Source of the DNA: Massilia glaciei
GTDB lineage: Bacteria; Pseudomonadota; Gammaproteobacteria; Burkholderiales; Burkholderiaceae_D
Direction: 5' to 3'
Assembly (NCBI RefSeq): GCF_003011895.2
Contig: NZ_PXWF02000310.1
Location: 40,366 to 104,365 of the forward strand
DNA: 64,000 nt
Under the pieces are notes generated by a model. The model was not told the DNA's origin and did not search any database. It saw only the letters and a program-made list of their open reading frames with translations. The translations under genes and the position numbers were made by a program. The first letter of the stretch is position 1, and each line of letters begins with the position of its first letter. Positions 1 through 8,566 of the stretch are shown here, one piece after another.

Positions 1-203
1 TGCGCCGCGCAGGAGGCCACGAGATCCATTTCGAGCTGCTTAGCGAGGCGGTCGAGCTGCCGCGCAAGGGCCGCGCCGCGGCGCTCGGCGCGCTCGCCGC
101 GCGCTACGCCGCGCGGCTGGAACACCACTGCGCGCGCGCGCCGCTCGAGTGGTTCAATTTTTTCGATTTCTGGCATCAATCCGACCTGGACAAGACCCGA
201 TGA
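1..203 (+). CDS. Acyltransferase (LpxL/HtrB-like) of the aryl polyene cluster, C-terminal fragment
   Basis: The frame is open at the left edge of the window and ends at TGA 201-203, so only the last 66 residues are visible. The tail contains EWFNFFDFWHQSD, which I associate with the C-terminus of lipid A lauroyl-acyltransferase-like proteins in aryl polyene clusters, where they are often fused to a glycosyltransferase. There they are thought to attach the polyene to a membrane lipid anchor. Its stop overlaps the start of the ammonia-lyase gene (ATGA), so it belongs to the same operon. The family call rests on this short tail plus context; the catalytic HX4D region lies outside the window. Confidence 0.6.
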   Translation, partial: RRAGGHEIHFELLSEAVELPRKGRAAALGALAARYAARLEHHCARAPLEWFNFFDFWHQSDLDKTR

Positions 204-1759
204 ATTCCGCCCCACCGCAAGCGACCCAACGCGTGGTCCTGTTCGACCGCAACCGCCTCACCATCGAGGACATCGTCGACATCGCGCGCGGCGACGCCCG
301 CGCGGTGCTGTCGGAGGACCCGCAGTTCCGCGCCGCGATCGCGCGCGGCGCCGACTTCCTCGACCGCCTGCTGCGCGAGGACGGCATCATCTACGGCGTC
401 ACCACCGGCTACGGCGACTCGTGCACCGTGACGGTGCCGCCCGAACTGGTGGCCGAGCTGCCGCACCACCTGTACACCTACCACGGCTGCGGCCTGGGCG
501 AGTACCTGAGCCCGGCCCAGACGCGCGCCGTCATGGCCACCCGCCTGGCCTCGCTGTCGAAGGGGTTTTCGGGGGTCTCGGTCGAATTGCTCGCGCAGAT
601 CGCGCGCCTGCTCGATGCCGGCCTGCTGCCGCTGATCCCGAGCGAGGGCTCGGTCGGCGCCAGCGGCGACCTGACCCCGCTGTCGTACCTGGCGGCGGTG
701 CTGTGCGGCGAGCGCGAGGTCTGGCGCGACGGCGCGCAGGTGCCGGCCGCGCAGGCGCTGCTTGATGCCGGCATCACGCCCCTGCGGCTGCGCCCGAAGG
801 AGGGGCTGGCGATCATGAACGGCACCGCCGTCATGACGGCGCTGGCCTGCCTGGCCTACGACCGCGCCGCCTACCTGACCAAGCTGTGCACGCGGATCAC
901 CGCGATGGCCTCGTTCGCGCTCGACGGCAACGCCCACCATTTCGACGAGACCCTGTTCGCGGTCAAGCCGCACGCGGGCATGCAGGGCGTGGCCGGCTGG
1001 CTGCGCGCCGACCTCGAGGCCGGCGCCGCCGAGCGCAATGGTAAACGGCTGCAGGACCGCTATTCGATCCGCTGCGCGCCGCATGTGATCGGGGTGCTGG
1101 CCGACGCGCTGCCGTTCTTCCGGCAGTCGATCGAGAACGAACTTAACAGCGCCAACGACAACCCGATCATCGACGCCGAGGCCGAGCGCGTGCTGCACGG
1201 CGGCCATTTCTACGGCGGCCACATCGCCTTCGCGATGGACTCGATGAAGAACGCGGTCGCCAACCTGGCCGACCTGCTCGACCGCCAGATGGCGCTGCTG
1301 GTCGACAGCCGCTACAACCACGGCCTGCCGGCCAACCTGTCGGGCGCCGAGGGCCCGCGCGCGGCGATCAACCACGGCCTCAAGGCGCTCCAGATCAGCG
1401 CCTCGGCCTGGACCGCCGAGGCGCTCAAGCTGACTATGCCGGCCTCGGTGTTCTCGCGCTCGACCGAATGCCACAACCAGGACAAGGTGAGCATGGGCAC
1501 GATCGCCGCGCGCGACTGCCTGCGCGTGCTCGAACTGACCGAGCAGGTGGTCGCGGCGCTCTTGATCACGGTGCGCCAGGGCGTGTGGCTGCGCTGCCGC
1601 GCCACTCCGGGCGTGGCGCCGCCGGCGCCGCTGCTTCGCATGCTTGAGGCGCTCGGCGAGGACGTCGCGCCGGTCACCGAGGACCGCCGGCTCGAACCGG
1701 AACTGCGGCTGCTGCTCGAACGCACCCGTGGCCAGGCCTGGAGCCTGTATGCGGCTTAA
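200..1759 (+). CDS. Aromatic amino acid ammonia-lyase (HAL/PAL/TAL family), APE cluster
   Basis: This is a 519-residue MIO-type ammonia-lyase. The tripeptide that cyclises into the MIO prosthetic group is Ala-Ser-Gly at residues 144-146 (GSVGASGDLTPLSY). The family motif NDNP (SANDNPII) and the C-terminal helical part are present, and the length is normal. I chose ATG 200 because it overlaps the previous stop; an in-frame start at 149 would run far into that gene. HAL family members are regular parts of aryl polyene clusters and probably supply the aryl starter acid by deaminating tyrosine or phenylalanine. The residue pair that helps set specificity appears to be Tyr-His (TYHGCGLG) rather than the Ser-His of true histidases, so the substrate is uncertain. 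The stop overlaps the thioesterase start. Confidence 0.88.
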   Translation: MNSAPPQATQRVVLFDRNRLTIEDIVDIARGDARAVLSEDPQFRAAIARGADFLDRLLREDGIIYGVTTGYGDSCTVTVPPELVAELPHHLYTYHGCGLGEYLSPAQTRAVMATRLASLSKGFSGVSVELLAQIARLLDAGLLPLIPSEGSVGASGDLTPLSYLAAVLCGEREVWRDGAQVPAAQALLDAGITPLRLRPKEGLAIMNGTAVMTALACLAYDRAAYLTKLCTRITAMASFALDGNAHHFDETLFAVKPHAGMQGVAGWLRADLEAGAAERNGKRLQDRYSIRCAPHVIGVLADALPFFRQSIENELNSANDNPIIDAEAERVLHGGHFYGGHIAFAMDSMKNAVANLADLLDRQMALLVDSRYNHGLPANLSGAEGPRAAINHGLKALQISASAWTAEALKLTMPASVFSRSTECHNQDKVSMGTIAARDCLRVLELTEQVVAALLITVRQGVWLRCRATPGVAPPAPLLRMLEALGEDVAPVTEDRRLEPELRLLLERTRGQAWSLYAA

Positions 1760-2183
1760 GGCGGGCGCCAGCCGCTGGAGCCGCGAGGTCGAGCTGCGGG
1801 TCGAGTTCTACGACCTCGACCCGATGCAGATCGTCTGGCACGGCAACTACGTCAAGTACCTCGAGGTGGCGCGCTGCGCGCTGCTCGACTCGATCGGCTA
1901 CAACTACATGCAGATGAAGGACTCGGGCTACATGTGGCCGGTGATCGACATCAGCCTGCGCTACATCGGCTCGGCCGTGTTCGGCCAGCGCCTCACGCTG
2001 CGCGCCGAGATCGTCGAGTGGGAGAACCGCCTCAAGATCGCCTACCTGATCTCGGATGCGGACACCGGCAAACGCCTCACCCGCGCCACCTCGGTGCAGG
2101 TCGCGGTCGACATCAAAAGCGGCGAGATGTGCTTCGTCTCGCCCCCCGTACTGTTTGAAAAGTTAGGAATCGAACCAGCATGA
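1749..2183 (+). CDS. Acyl-CoA/ACP thioesterase, 4HBT hotdog family (ApeK-like)
   Basis: A 144-residue single-domain hotdog protein. The N-terminal signature VEFYDLDPMQIVWHGNYVKY carries the catalytic Asp and the Tyr/His-Gly-Asn-Tyr region of 4-hydroxybenzoyl-CoA-thioesterase-like enzymes. It probably releases or edits acyl intermediates on the aryl polyene carrier proteins. The start at ATG 1749 overlaps the ammonia-lyase stop by 11 bases; a longer frame from 1644 would lie inside that gene and add unrelated residues. The stop overlaps the LolA-like gene by ATGA, suggesting translational coupling. In known clusters the neighbours of this thioesterase are likewise LolA and MMPL proteins. Confidence 0.85.
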   Translation: MRLKAGASRWSREVELRVEFYDLDPMQIVWHGNYVKYLEVARCALLDSIGYNYMQMKDSGYMWPVIDISLRYIGSAVFGQRLTLRAEIVEWENRLKIAYLISDADTGKRLTRATSVQVAVDIKSGEMCFVSPPVLFEKLGIEPA

Positions 2184-2803
2184 GACGCCCACTGACCGCA
2201 ATCATCCTGGCCGCCGCCTGCGCCCAGGTTCAAGCCCATCCCCAAGCGCCGGCGCCGGCCCAGTCGACGGTCGCCAGGATCGAAGCCATGCTGGCCGAGC
2301 CGGACACCCTGTGCGGGCGCTTCGACCAGACCAAGCGGCTGGCCGGCATGAAGCGCCCGTTGCTCTCGCACGGGCGCTTCTGCGTGGTCGCCGGCAAGGG
2401 CGTGATGTGGCGCACCGTCAAGCCGTTCCCCAACACGCTGCGCCTGACGCGCGACGAGATCGTCCACTTCCAGGGCCAGCGCGTGGCGATGCGGCTCGAC
2501 GCCAGGCAGGAGCCGACGGTACGCATGATCAACAGCGTGCTGTTCTCGCTGCTGTCGGGCGACCTGGGCAAGCTCGACGCCCTGTTCGAGGTCGACGCCA
2601 GCATCGACAAGGGCTGGAAGGTCGCGCTCAAGGCGCGCAGTCCGGCGCTGGCCAAGGCGGTCGGCGCGATCTCGCTCGACGGCGCAGCCCACGTCAACAA
2701 CATCCACATCAAGGAGGCCGGCGGCGACAGCACCGACATCGTGTTCTCCGCGATCAAAACCGGCGACACGGCCATCACGGCCGACGAGGCGGCGCTATTT
2801 TGA
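2180..2803 (+). CDS. LolA-like periplasmic lipid/lipoprotein carrier of the APE cluster
   Basis: A 207-residue exported protein. Residues 1-20 form a signal peptide (MRRPLTAIILAAACAQVQA) with AQA just before the likely cleavage site. The mature part has the layout of the LolA/LolA-like fold: RFDQTKRL near residue 48 and an edge-strand pattern through GRFCVVAGKGVMWRT. Such proteins are constant members of aryl polyene clusters, placed between thioesterase and MMPL exporter, and are thought to carry the lipid-linked polyene across the periplasm. The ATG overlaps the previous stop. The gene ends TTTTGA, and the exporter probably starts at the TTG inside that stop. Confidence 0.82.
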   Translation: MRRPLTAIILAAACAQVQAHPQAPAPAQSTVARIEAMLAEPDTLCGRFDQTKRLAGMKRPLLSHGRFCVVAGKGVMWRTVKPFPNTLRLTRDEIVHFQGQRVAMRLDARQEPTVRMINSVLFSLLSGDLGKLDALFEVDASIDKGWKVALKARSPALAKAVGAISLDGAAHVNNIHIKEAGGDSTDIVFSAIKTGDTAITADEAALF

Positions 2804-5166
2804 CACGCCACAAAGGGCTCGCGCTCGCGTGGGCGCTGATCGTGTGCTTGGTGCTCGGGCACAACGCCTACCTTTGGCTGGGCAAACGCATCGCCCCCGA
2901 CACCGACATCATGGCGCTGCTGCCGATGCAGGAGCGCGACCCGGTGCTGCAGCGCTCGTTCGGCCACATGGTCGACGCCGCGCAGCAGCGCGTGATCGTG
3001 CTGCTCGGCGCGCCCGACTGGGACGACGCCAAGCGCGCCGCCGCCGCCTACAACGCGGTGCTGGCCACGCGCGCCGACCTGGTCGAGCCGGTGGCGCTGG
3101 GCGCGAACGTCGAAAGCGACTGGCTCGTGCCGTTCCAGCGGCACGCGTTGGTGCTGCTGACGGCGCAGCAGGAGGCGCTGCTGCGCGGGCAGCCGGCGCA
3201 ATACTGGACCGACACCGCGCTGGCCAAACTGTACAGCGCATTCGGCGGGCCGAAACTGGGCGCGTTCCAGGACGACCCGTTCGGCCTGTTCGGCGGCTGG
3301 GTGCTCGAGCGCGCCAAGGAGACCCCGGTGCGCCCGCGCGACGGCCACCTGTTCGTGGCCGACGCCGAGCGCCAGTACGTGCTCGCGCCGCTCACGCTCC
3401 GGCTGCCGGCGCTGTCGATGTCGGCGCAGCGCGCCGTGCTGCCGCTGCTCGACCAAGCCGAAGCCGCCGCGCGCGCGGCAGTGCCCGGGGTGCGGATCGC
3501 CAGCGCCGGCGTGGTGCTGCACGCGGCTGCCGCCTCGGCCCAGGCCGAACGCGAGATGTCGACCATCGGCGTGGGCTCGGTGCTCGGCATTGTGCTGCTG
3601 ACCTGGCTCACGTTCGGCACGGTGCGCCCGATCGCGCTGGTGCTGCTGTCGATCGGGATCGGCTTCCTCGGCTCGCTGTCTGTGTGCTGGCTGCTGTTCG
3701 GCAGCGTGCACCTGCTCACGCTGGTGTTCGGCGCCAGCTTGATCGGCGTCGCGCAGGACTATGGCATCTACTTCCTGTGCAAGCGCCTCGGCGCCGATCC
3801 CGCGCTGTCGTCCAGCGCGCTGATCAAGCGCCTCCTGCCAAGCCTGGCGCTGACGCTGGCCGCTGCCGTGATCGGCTACATGGGGCTCGCGCTGACCCCG
3901 TTCGCGGGGCTGCGCCACATGGCGGTGTTCTCGGCGGTCGGGCTGGTGTTCGCGTGGATGACCGTGGTGTGCTGGTTCCCGCTGCTGGTCGGCGGCGCCA
4001 CGCTGCGCGGCGGCAGGTTCGCGCAAGCTTATGGCGGCACGCTGGCGCGCTGGCCGCAGCTGCGCGCCAACCGCGTCACGCTGGCCGCGCTGGGCGTGTT
4101 CGCGCTGCTGGCCGTCTACGGCATCGCGCGGCTGGGCGTGAACGACGACATCCGCCTGCTGCAAACGCCGCCGCCGCACCTCGTGCGCGACCAGATGCTG
4201 GTCACCAGGCTGCTCGACGCGGCCGGGCCGGTCCAGTATTTCCTGGTGCGCGGCGCGGACGCCGAAACGGTTCTCCAGCGCGAGGAGGCGCTCAAGCGCC
4301 GGCTCGACCCGCTGGTCGCCGCGGGCGGGATCAGCGGCTACCAGTCGGTCTCGAACTGGGTGCCGTCGGCCAGGGCGCAGGCCGAGCGGCGCGCGCTGGT
4401 CGAAGCCAAGCTGCTATCCGATGGCGGCCCGCTGGCCATGCTCGCGCGCGCGATCGACGAGGACCCGCAATGGGTCGCCAGCACCCGCGCGCACCTGCTG
4501 GCGCGCTCGGAGCGGCCCGCGGTCGACGCCTTTCTCGCATCAGCGCAGGGCGCGCCCTGGCGCCACCTGTGGCTCGGCAGGGTCGAGGGCGTCAATGCCA
4601 GCATCGTGGCGCTGCGCGGCACCACCCGCGCCGCCTTGCCCGCGCTGCGCGGCGCCGCCGAGGGACAGGACGGCGTGCTGTGGGTCGACAAGGTGGGCGA
4701 GATTTCGTCGGTGCTGGGGCGCTACCGCGCGCAAATGGGCTGGGTCGCGCTGGCCGCCTACGCGGTGGTGTTTTTGCTGCTGTATCCGCGCTACCGGCGG
4801 CGCGCCTGGCGCGTGCTGGCGCCGACCGCGCTCGCCAGCCTCGCCACGCTGGCCGCGTTCGGCCTGGCCGGCCAGCCGCTGCAGCTGTTCCACGTGCTGG
4901 GGCTGATGCTGCTGCTCGGGGTCGGGGTCGACTACGGGATCTTCATGCAGGAGCAGCCCGACCGGCGCGACGGCACCGCGTGGCTCGCGGTCGGGCTGTC
5001 GGCCTTCAACACCATCCTTGCCTTCGGCCTGCTCGGCCTAAGCGCCACGCCCGCGCTGCGGGCGTTCGGCATGACCATGTTAATCGGGACGACGCTGGTC
5101 TGGCTCCTCGTCCCTTGTTTCGCAACCTCCAAAGAAAGCGCCCATGCAAGCCGCAATCAAGTCTGA
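2800..5166 (+). CDS. MMPL/RND-family exporter of the APE cluster (ApeM-like)
   Basis: About 788 residues with two homologous halves. Each half has one N-terminal membrane helix, a periplasmic loop and a block of about five helices, as in MMPL/SSD exporters. Helix-block motifs include GVAQDYGIYFLCKRL in the first half and GVGVDYGIFMQEQ in the second, the paired D-Y-G motifs of this family. It is the inner-membrane exporter expected in aryl polyene clusters. There is no ATG near the start of homology. I chose TTG 2800, which overlaps the LolA-like stop (TTGA) with a GA-rich stretch just upstream. The 3' end overlaps the FAD enzyme gene by 23 bases. Confidence 0.85.
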   Translation: MTRHKGLALAWALIVCLVLGHNAYLWLGKRIAPDTDIMALLPMQERDPVLQRSFGHMVDAAQQRVIVLLGAPDWDDAKRAAAAYNAVLATRADLVEPVALGANVESDWLVPFQRHALVLLTAQQEALLRGQPAQYWTDTALAKLYSAFGGPKLGAFQDDPFGLFGGWVLERAKETPVRPRDGHLFVADAERQYVLAPLTLRLPALSMSAQRAVLPLLDQAEAAARAAVPGVRIASAGVVLHAAAASAQAEREMSTIGVGSVLGIVLLTWLTFGTVRPIALVLLSIGIGFLGSLSVCWLLFGSVHLLTLVFGASLIGVAQDYGIYFLCKRLGADPALSSSALIKRLLPSLALTLAAAVIGYMGLALTPFAGLRHMAVFSAVGLVFAWMTVVCWFPLLVGGATLRGGRFAQAYGGTLARWPQLRANRVTLAALGVFALLAVYGIARLGVNDDIRLLQTPPPHLVRDQMLVTRLLDAAGPVQYFLVRGADAETVLQREEALKRRLDPLVAAGGISGYQSVSNWVPSARAQAERRALVEAKLLSDGGPLAMLARAIDEDPQWVASTRAHLLARSERPAVDAFLASAQGAPWRHLWLGRVEGVNASIVALRGTTRAALPALRGAAEGQDGVLWVDKVGEISSVLGRYRAQMGWVALAAYAVVFLLLYPRYRRRAWRVLAPTALASLATLAAFGLAGQPLQLFHVLGLMLLLGVGVDYGIFMQEQPDRRDGTAWLAVGLSAFNTILAFGLLGLSATPALRAFGMTMLIGTTLVWLLVPCFATSKESAHASRNQV

Positions 5167-6382
5167 ACACGTCGAGGTGCTGATCATCGGCGCCGGTCCG
5201 TCCGGCGCCGTCGCCGCCGCCCTGTTGCGCCAGCAGGGGCGCCAGGTGCTGGTGATCGAGCGCGAGCAGTTCCCGCGCTTTTCGATCGGCGAGAGCCTGC
5301 TGCCGCAAAGCATGGCCTACCTGGAGGAGGCCGGCATGCTGCAGGCGGTGGTGGAGGCGGGCTTCCAGTTCAAGAACGGCGCCGCCTTCATGCGCGCCGG
5401 CCGGTACACCGATTTCGACTTCCGCAAAAAGCACAGCAAGGGCTGGGGCACCACCTACCAGGTCCAGCGCGCCGATTTCGACCAGCTGCTGGCCAACGAG
5501 GCGGAGCGCTTCGGCGCCGAGATCCGCTACCGCCACGAGGTCACCCACGTCGACCTCGCGCCCGAGCGGCCGTGCGTGTCGGTCAAGGCGCCCGACGGCG
5601 GCGCCTACCAGGTGCACGCCAAGTTCATACTCGACGCGAGCGGCTTCGGGCGCGTGCTGCCACGCCTGCTCGATCTCGAGACGCCGTCCAAGTTCCCGGT
5701 GCGCGGCGCCATCTTCACGCACGTCCAGGACGGCATCACGGACCCGGGCTTCGACCGCAACAAGATCCGCATCACGGTCCATCCGGCCCATTGCGACGTC
5801 TGGTTCTGGACCATCCCGTTCGCGGCCGGGCGCTGCTCGCTCGGGGTGGTCGCCGAGACCGCCTTCCTCGACCAATACACCGGCACCCCGACCGAGCGCC
5901 TGGCCGCGATCGTGGGCGAGGACGCCGGCCTCAAAAAGCTGCTCGGGAACGCGGCTTGGGACACCCCGGCGCGCCAGATCGTGGGTTATTCGGCCAACGT
6001 GGCCTCGCTGTGGGGCAAGAACTACGCCTTGCTCGGCAACGCCGGCGAGTTCCTCGACCCGGTGTTCTCGTCGGGCGTGACGATCGCCGTCAAGTCGGCC
6101 AGCATGGCTTGCGCCTGCCTCGGGCGCGTGTTCGCCGGCGAGGCGGTCGACTGGCAGGCCGAGTACGGCGCGCCGCTGCGCAAGGGGGTCGACACCTTCC
6201 GCGCGTTCGTCGAGTCGTGGTACGCGGGCGGCTTCCAGAAGATCATCTTCCACGAGGCCAAGCAGCCCGAGATCCACGGCATGATCGCCGCCATCCTGGC
6301 CGGCTACGCCTGGGACGAGAGCAACCCCTACGTCAAGGAGACCGGGCGCCGCCTGGCCGCGCTGGAGCAGTTATGCAGCTGA
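5144..6382 (+). CDS. FAD-dependent oxidoreductase, tryptophan-halogenase/geranylgeranyl-reductase-like
   Basis: A 412-residue flavoprotein. An N-terminal Rossmann motif GAGPSGAVAAALL at residues 16-28 binds the FAD ADP moiety. SIGESLLPQS and the C-terminal LLGNAGEFLDPVFSSGV are typical of the tryptophan-halogenase-like group of monooxygenases. Enzymes of this type occur in many aryl polyene and flexirubin clusters, where the reaction is not settled (ring oxidation or tailoring). Its position between the MMPL exporter and the DUF3261-like lipoprotein matches those clusters. The start lies 23 bases inside the exporter gene. I do not see the WxWxIP motif of flavin halogenases intact (the stretch reads WFWTIP), so calling it a halogenase would be premature. 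Confidence 0.82.
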   Translation: MQAAIKSEHVEVLIIGAGPSGAVAAALLRQQGRQVLVIEREQFPRFSIGESLLPQSMAYLEEAGMLQAVVEAGFQFKNGAAFMRAGRYTDFDFRKKHSKGWGTTYQVQRADFDQLLANEAERFGAEIRYRHEVTHVDLAPERPCVSVKAPDGGAYQVHAKFILDASGFGRVLPRLLDLETPSKFPVRGAIFTHVQDGITDPGFDRNKIRITVHPAHCDVWFWTIPFAAGRCSLGVVAETAFLDQYTGTPTERLAAIVGEDAGLKKLLGNAAWDTPARQIVGYSANVASLWGKNYALLGNAGEFLDPVFSSGVTIAVKSASMACACLGRVFAGEAVDWQAEYGAPLRKGVDTFRAFVESWYAGGFQKIIFHEAKQPEIHGMIAAILAGYAWDESNPYVKETGRRLAALEQLCS

Positions 6383-6918
6383 TGCGCGGCCTCGCATGCG
6401 CGCTGGCGGCGGCCGTGCTGGCCGGCTGCGCCGGCCTCGATCCGGCGCCGCCGGCGCGCCTCGGGCTGCGGCTGGCCCCGGCCGCGCTGGGCGCGACGAT
6501 CAGCGTGCAGCAGCACCTCAAGGTCGAGCGGGGCGGGCGCACCGACGAACTCGACGCCGCGCTCGAGGTCGATCCGGAAAGGCTCGAACTGGTCGGCCTC
6601 GCGTTCGGCCAGCGCGTGCTGCGCCTCGGCTACGATGGCAAGAAGTTGACCACGTGGCGCCACATGATGCTGCCGGCGCAGGTGCGCGCCGAGGACGTGC
6701 TCGAGGACGTGCAACTGACGCTGTGGCCGGCCATGGCGATCGCGCGGGCGCTGCCGCCCGGCTGGCGCGTCGAGGACCTTGGCCTGCGCCGCACCCTATA
6801 CCTGGGCGATGCCGTCGTCGCCACGATCGACTACAGCGGCCCGGTGCGCTGGGACGGGACCGTGGTGCTCAACAACCTGCGCCACAAATACCGCCTGACG
6901 ATCGAGTCGGCACCGTGA
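6373..6918 (+). CDS. DUF3261-type outer-membrane lipoprotein of the APE cluster
   Basis: A 181-residue lipoprotein. The lipobox LAGC ends the signal peptide near residue 18 (AAAVLAGCAGLDP). The mature part is beta-rich, with no recognisable catalytic motif. Small lipoproteins of the DUF3261 group sit at this point in aryl polyene clusters, just before the ketosynthase, and may take part in LolA/LolB-like delivery of the product to the outer membrane. Two in-frame starts are possible: ATG 6373, used here, and ATG 6382, which would give a TGATG junction with the preceding stop. The stop overlaps a GTG that could start the next gene. Confidence 0.7.
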   Translation: MQLMRGLACALAAAVLAGCAGLDPAPPARLGLRLAPAALGATISVQQHLKVERGGRTDELDAALEVDPERLELVGLAFGQRVLRLGYDGKKLTTWRHMMLPAQVRAEDVLEDVQLTLWPAMAIARALPPGWRVEDLGLRRTLYLGDAVVATIDYSGPVRWDGTVVLNNLRHKYRLTIESAP

Positions 6919-6926
6919 GTACGACC

Positions 6927-8111
6927 ATGAAATTGTTTTTGAACGAATGCGGTATCGTCTGCGCGCTGGGCGAGACCCACCCCGAGATCAAGCGCCGCCT
7001 GCTGCGCGACGCCGACAGCGGCGTCGCGCCAACCGACGCCTGGTCGCCCGGGCGCGTGTTGCCGCTCGGGCGGGTCGAGACCGCGCTGCCCGACAGCGAA
7101 GCGCTGCCGCTCGGCCAGCGCAGCCGCAACAACCAGCTGGCGCTGGCCGCGCTCAACCAGATCCGCCCGGCGCTCGAGGCGGCCGTGGCGCGCTACGGCG
7201 CGGCGCGGGTCGGGGTCGTGGTGGGCACCAGCACCTCGGGCATCAGCGTCACCGAGAACGCGCTGCGCGCCCTCGGCGCCAAGGGCGCCTTGCCCGACGA
7301 CTTCCACTACGCGCAGCAGGAGATGGGCTCGCCGGCGGCGATGCTGGCGCGCGAACTGGGCGTGGCCGGGCCGGCCTACGTGCATTCGAGCGCGTGCTCG
7401 TCGAGCGCCAAGGCGATGGCCAGCGCCGCCCGCCTGATCCGCATGGGCCTGTGCGACGCGGTGCTCACCGGCGGCGTCGACACCCTGTGCGCATTCACCG
7501 TGGCCGGCTTCGGCGCGCTCGAATCGGTCAGCGCGGACCGCTGCAACCCGCTTAGCGCGAACCGCAACGGCATCAATATCGGCGAGGGCGCGGCGCTGTT
7601 TTTGATGAGCGCCGAACCGGCCGCCGTGGCCCTGTGCGGCTGGGGCGAGTCGTCCGACGGCCACCACATGTCGGCGCCCGATCCGGCCGGCGGCGGCGCG
7701 CGCATCGCGATCGCGCAGGCGCTGGCGCGGGCCGGCATCGGGGCCGGCGAGATCGACTACATCAACCTGCACGGCACCGCCACGCTGCAGAACGACGCGA
7801 TGGAGTCGCGCGTGGTGGCCGACATGTTCGGCCCGAAGGTGGCGGTCAGTTCGACCAAGCCGTTCACCGGCCACGCGCTGGGCGCGGCGGCCGCGCTCGA
7901 GGCGGCCCTGTGCTGGCTGGCGATGCAGGACGATAACCCGCACGGCGCGCTGCCGCCGCAGTTGTGGGACGGCGTGGCCGACCCGGCGCTGCCGGCGCTC
8001 GACATCGTGGCGCCCGGGCGCGCTTTGGGCCGGCCGCTGCGCTACGCGCTGAGCAATTCGTTCGCGTTCGGTGGCTCGAACGCTGCGCTGGTGCTCGGGA
8101 GGGTACGATGA
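6927..8111 (+). CDS. Beta-ketoacyl-ACP synthase (ApeO-like)
   Basis: A 394-residue thiolase-fold ketosynthase. The nucleophile is Cys157 in HSSACSSSAKA, and the two catalytic histidines are in NLHGTAT and TGHALGAA. It is therefore a complete condensing enzyme, not an inactive chain-length factor. It differs from ordinary FabF in its short, diverged N-terminus (MKLFLNECGIVCALGE), as expected of aryl polyene KS proteins. ATG 6927 is used; an in-frame GTG at 6915 overlaps the upstream stop and is the alternative. The 3' end overlaps the dehydratase start (ATGA). It probably extends the polyene on a dedicated ACP encoded outside this window. Confidence 0.85.
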   Translation: MKLFLNECGIVCALGETHPEIKRRLLRDADSGVAPTDAWSPGRVLPLGRVETALPDSEALPLGQRSRNNQLALAALNQIRPALEAAVARYGAARVGVVVGTSTSGISVTENALRALGAKGALPDDFHYAQQEMGSPAAMLARELGVAGPAYVHSSACSSSAKAMASAARLIRMGLCDAVLTGGVDTLCAFTVAGFGALESVSADRCNPLSANRNGINIGEGAALFLMSAEPAAVALCGWGESSDGHHMSAPDPAGGGARIAIAQALARAGIGAGEIDYINLHGTATLQNDAMESRVVADMFGPKVAVSSTKPFTGHALGAAAALEAALCWLAMQDDNPHGALPPQLWDGVADPALPALDIVAPGRALGRPLRYALSNSFAFGGSNAALVLGRVR

Positions 8112-8566
8112 ACCTGCCGACCATCGCCGAACTGCTGCCGCACGACGGCCCCATGATCCTGCTCGACCGCGTGCTCTCTGCCGGCGCCGACGATCTTTGC
8201 GCCGAGGTCGGGATCCGCGCCGACACCCTGTTTTGCGACGGCGCCGGGGTCGGCTCCTGGATCGGGATCGAATACATGGCGCAGGCGATCGCCGCGCACT
8301 CGGGCTTCCAGGCCCACCTGCTCGGCTCCGAGGTCGAAGTCGGCTTTTTGCTCGGCGCGCGCCGCTATGTGTGCGGCCGCGGCACCTTCGCGCTGGGCAG
8401 CGTGCTGCACGTGTTTGTGCACCGCGCGCTGCAGGGAGACAACGGACTGAGCGCGTTCGAGTGCCGGATCGAGGACGCCGCCAACGGCGAGGTCGTGGCG
8501 ACGGCCACGGTGACGGTGTATCTGCCGAAGAATTTGAACGAATATTTGCAACGGGGTGCGCAATGA
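8108..8566 (+). CDS. 3-hydroxyacyl-ACP dehydratase, hotdog fold (ApeP-like)
   Basis: A 152-residue FabZ/FabA-like dehydratase. The catalytic His lies in LLPHDGPMILLDRV near the N-terminus and the acidic partner is the Glu in WIGIEYMAQAIAAHSG, the normal spacing for the family. It would remove water from 3-hydroxyacyl-ACP to form the conjugated double bonds of the polyene. The gene overlaps its neighbours by four bases on both sides (ATGA at 8108 and at 8563). The order ketosynthase-dehydratase-ketoreductase-ketosynthase is the hallmark core of aryl polyene clusters. Confidence 0.85.
   Translation: MNLPTIAELLPHDGPMILLDRVLSAGADDLCAEVGIRADTLFCDGAGVGSWIGIEYMAQAIAAHSGFQAHLLGSEVEVGFLLGARRYVCGRGTFALGSVLHVFVHRALQGDNGLSAFECRIEDAANGEVVATATVTVYLPKNLNEYLQRGAQ

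Noticed and set aside
149..199. Earlier start for the ammonia-lyase
   Set aside because: It would translate the end of the acyltransferase gene in another frame; ATG 200 overlaps the stop as in the rest of the operon.
5144..6382. Calling the FAD enzyme a tryptophan halogenase
   Set aside because: The WxWxIP motif is not intact (WFWTIP) and aryl polyene pathways are not known to need halogenation; left as a family-level call.
5572..6918. A long +1 frame overlapping the FAD enzyme and continuing into the DUF3261-like lipoprotein
   Set aside because: Only the part after 6373 is protein-like (signal peptide and lipobox); the upstream portion is an out-of-frame shadow of the FAD enzyme.
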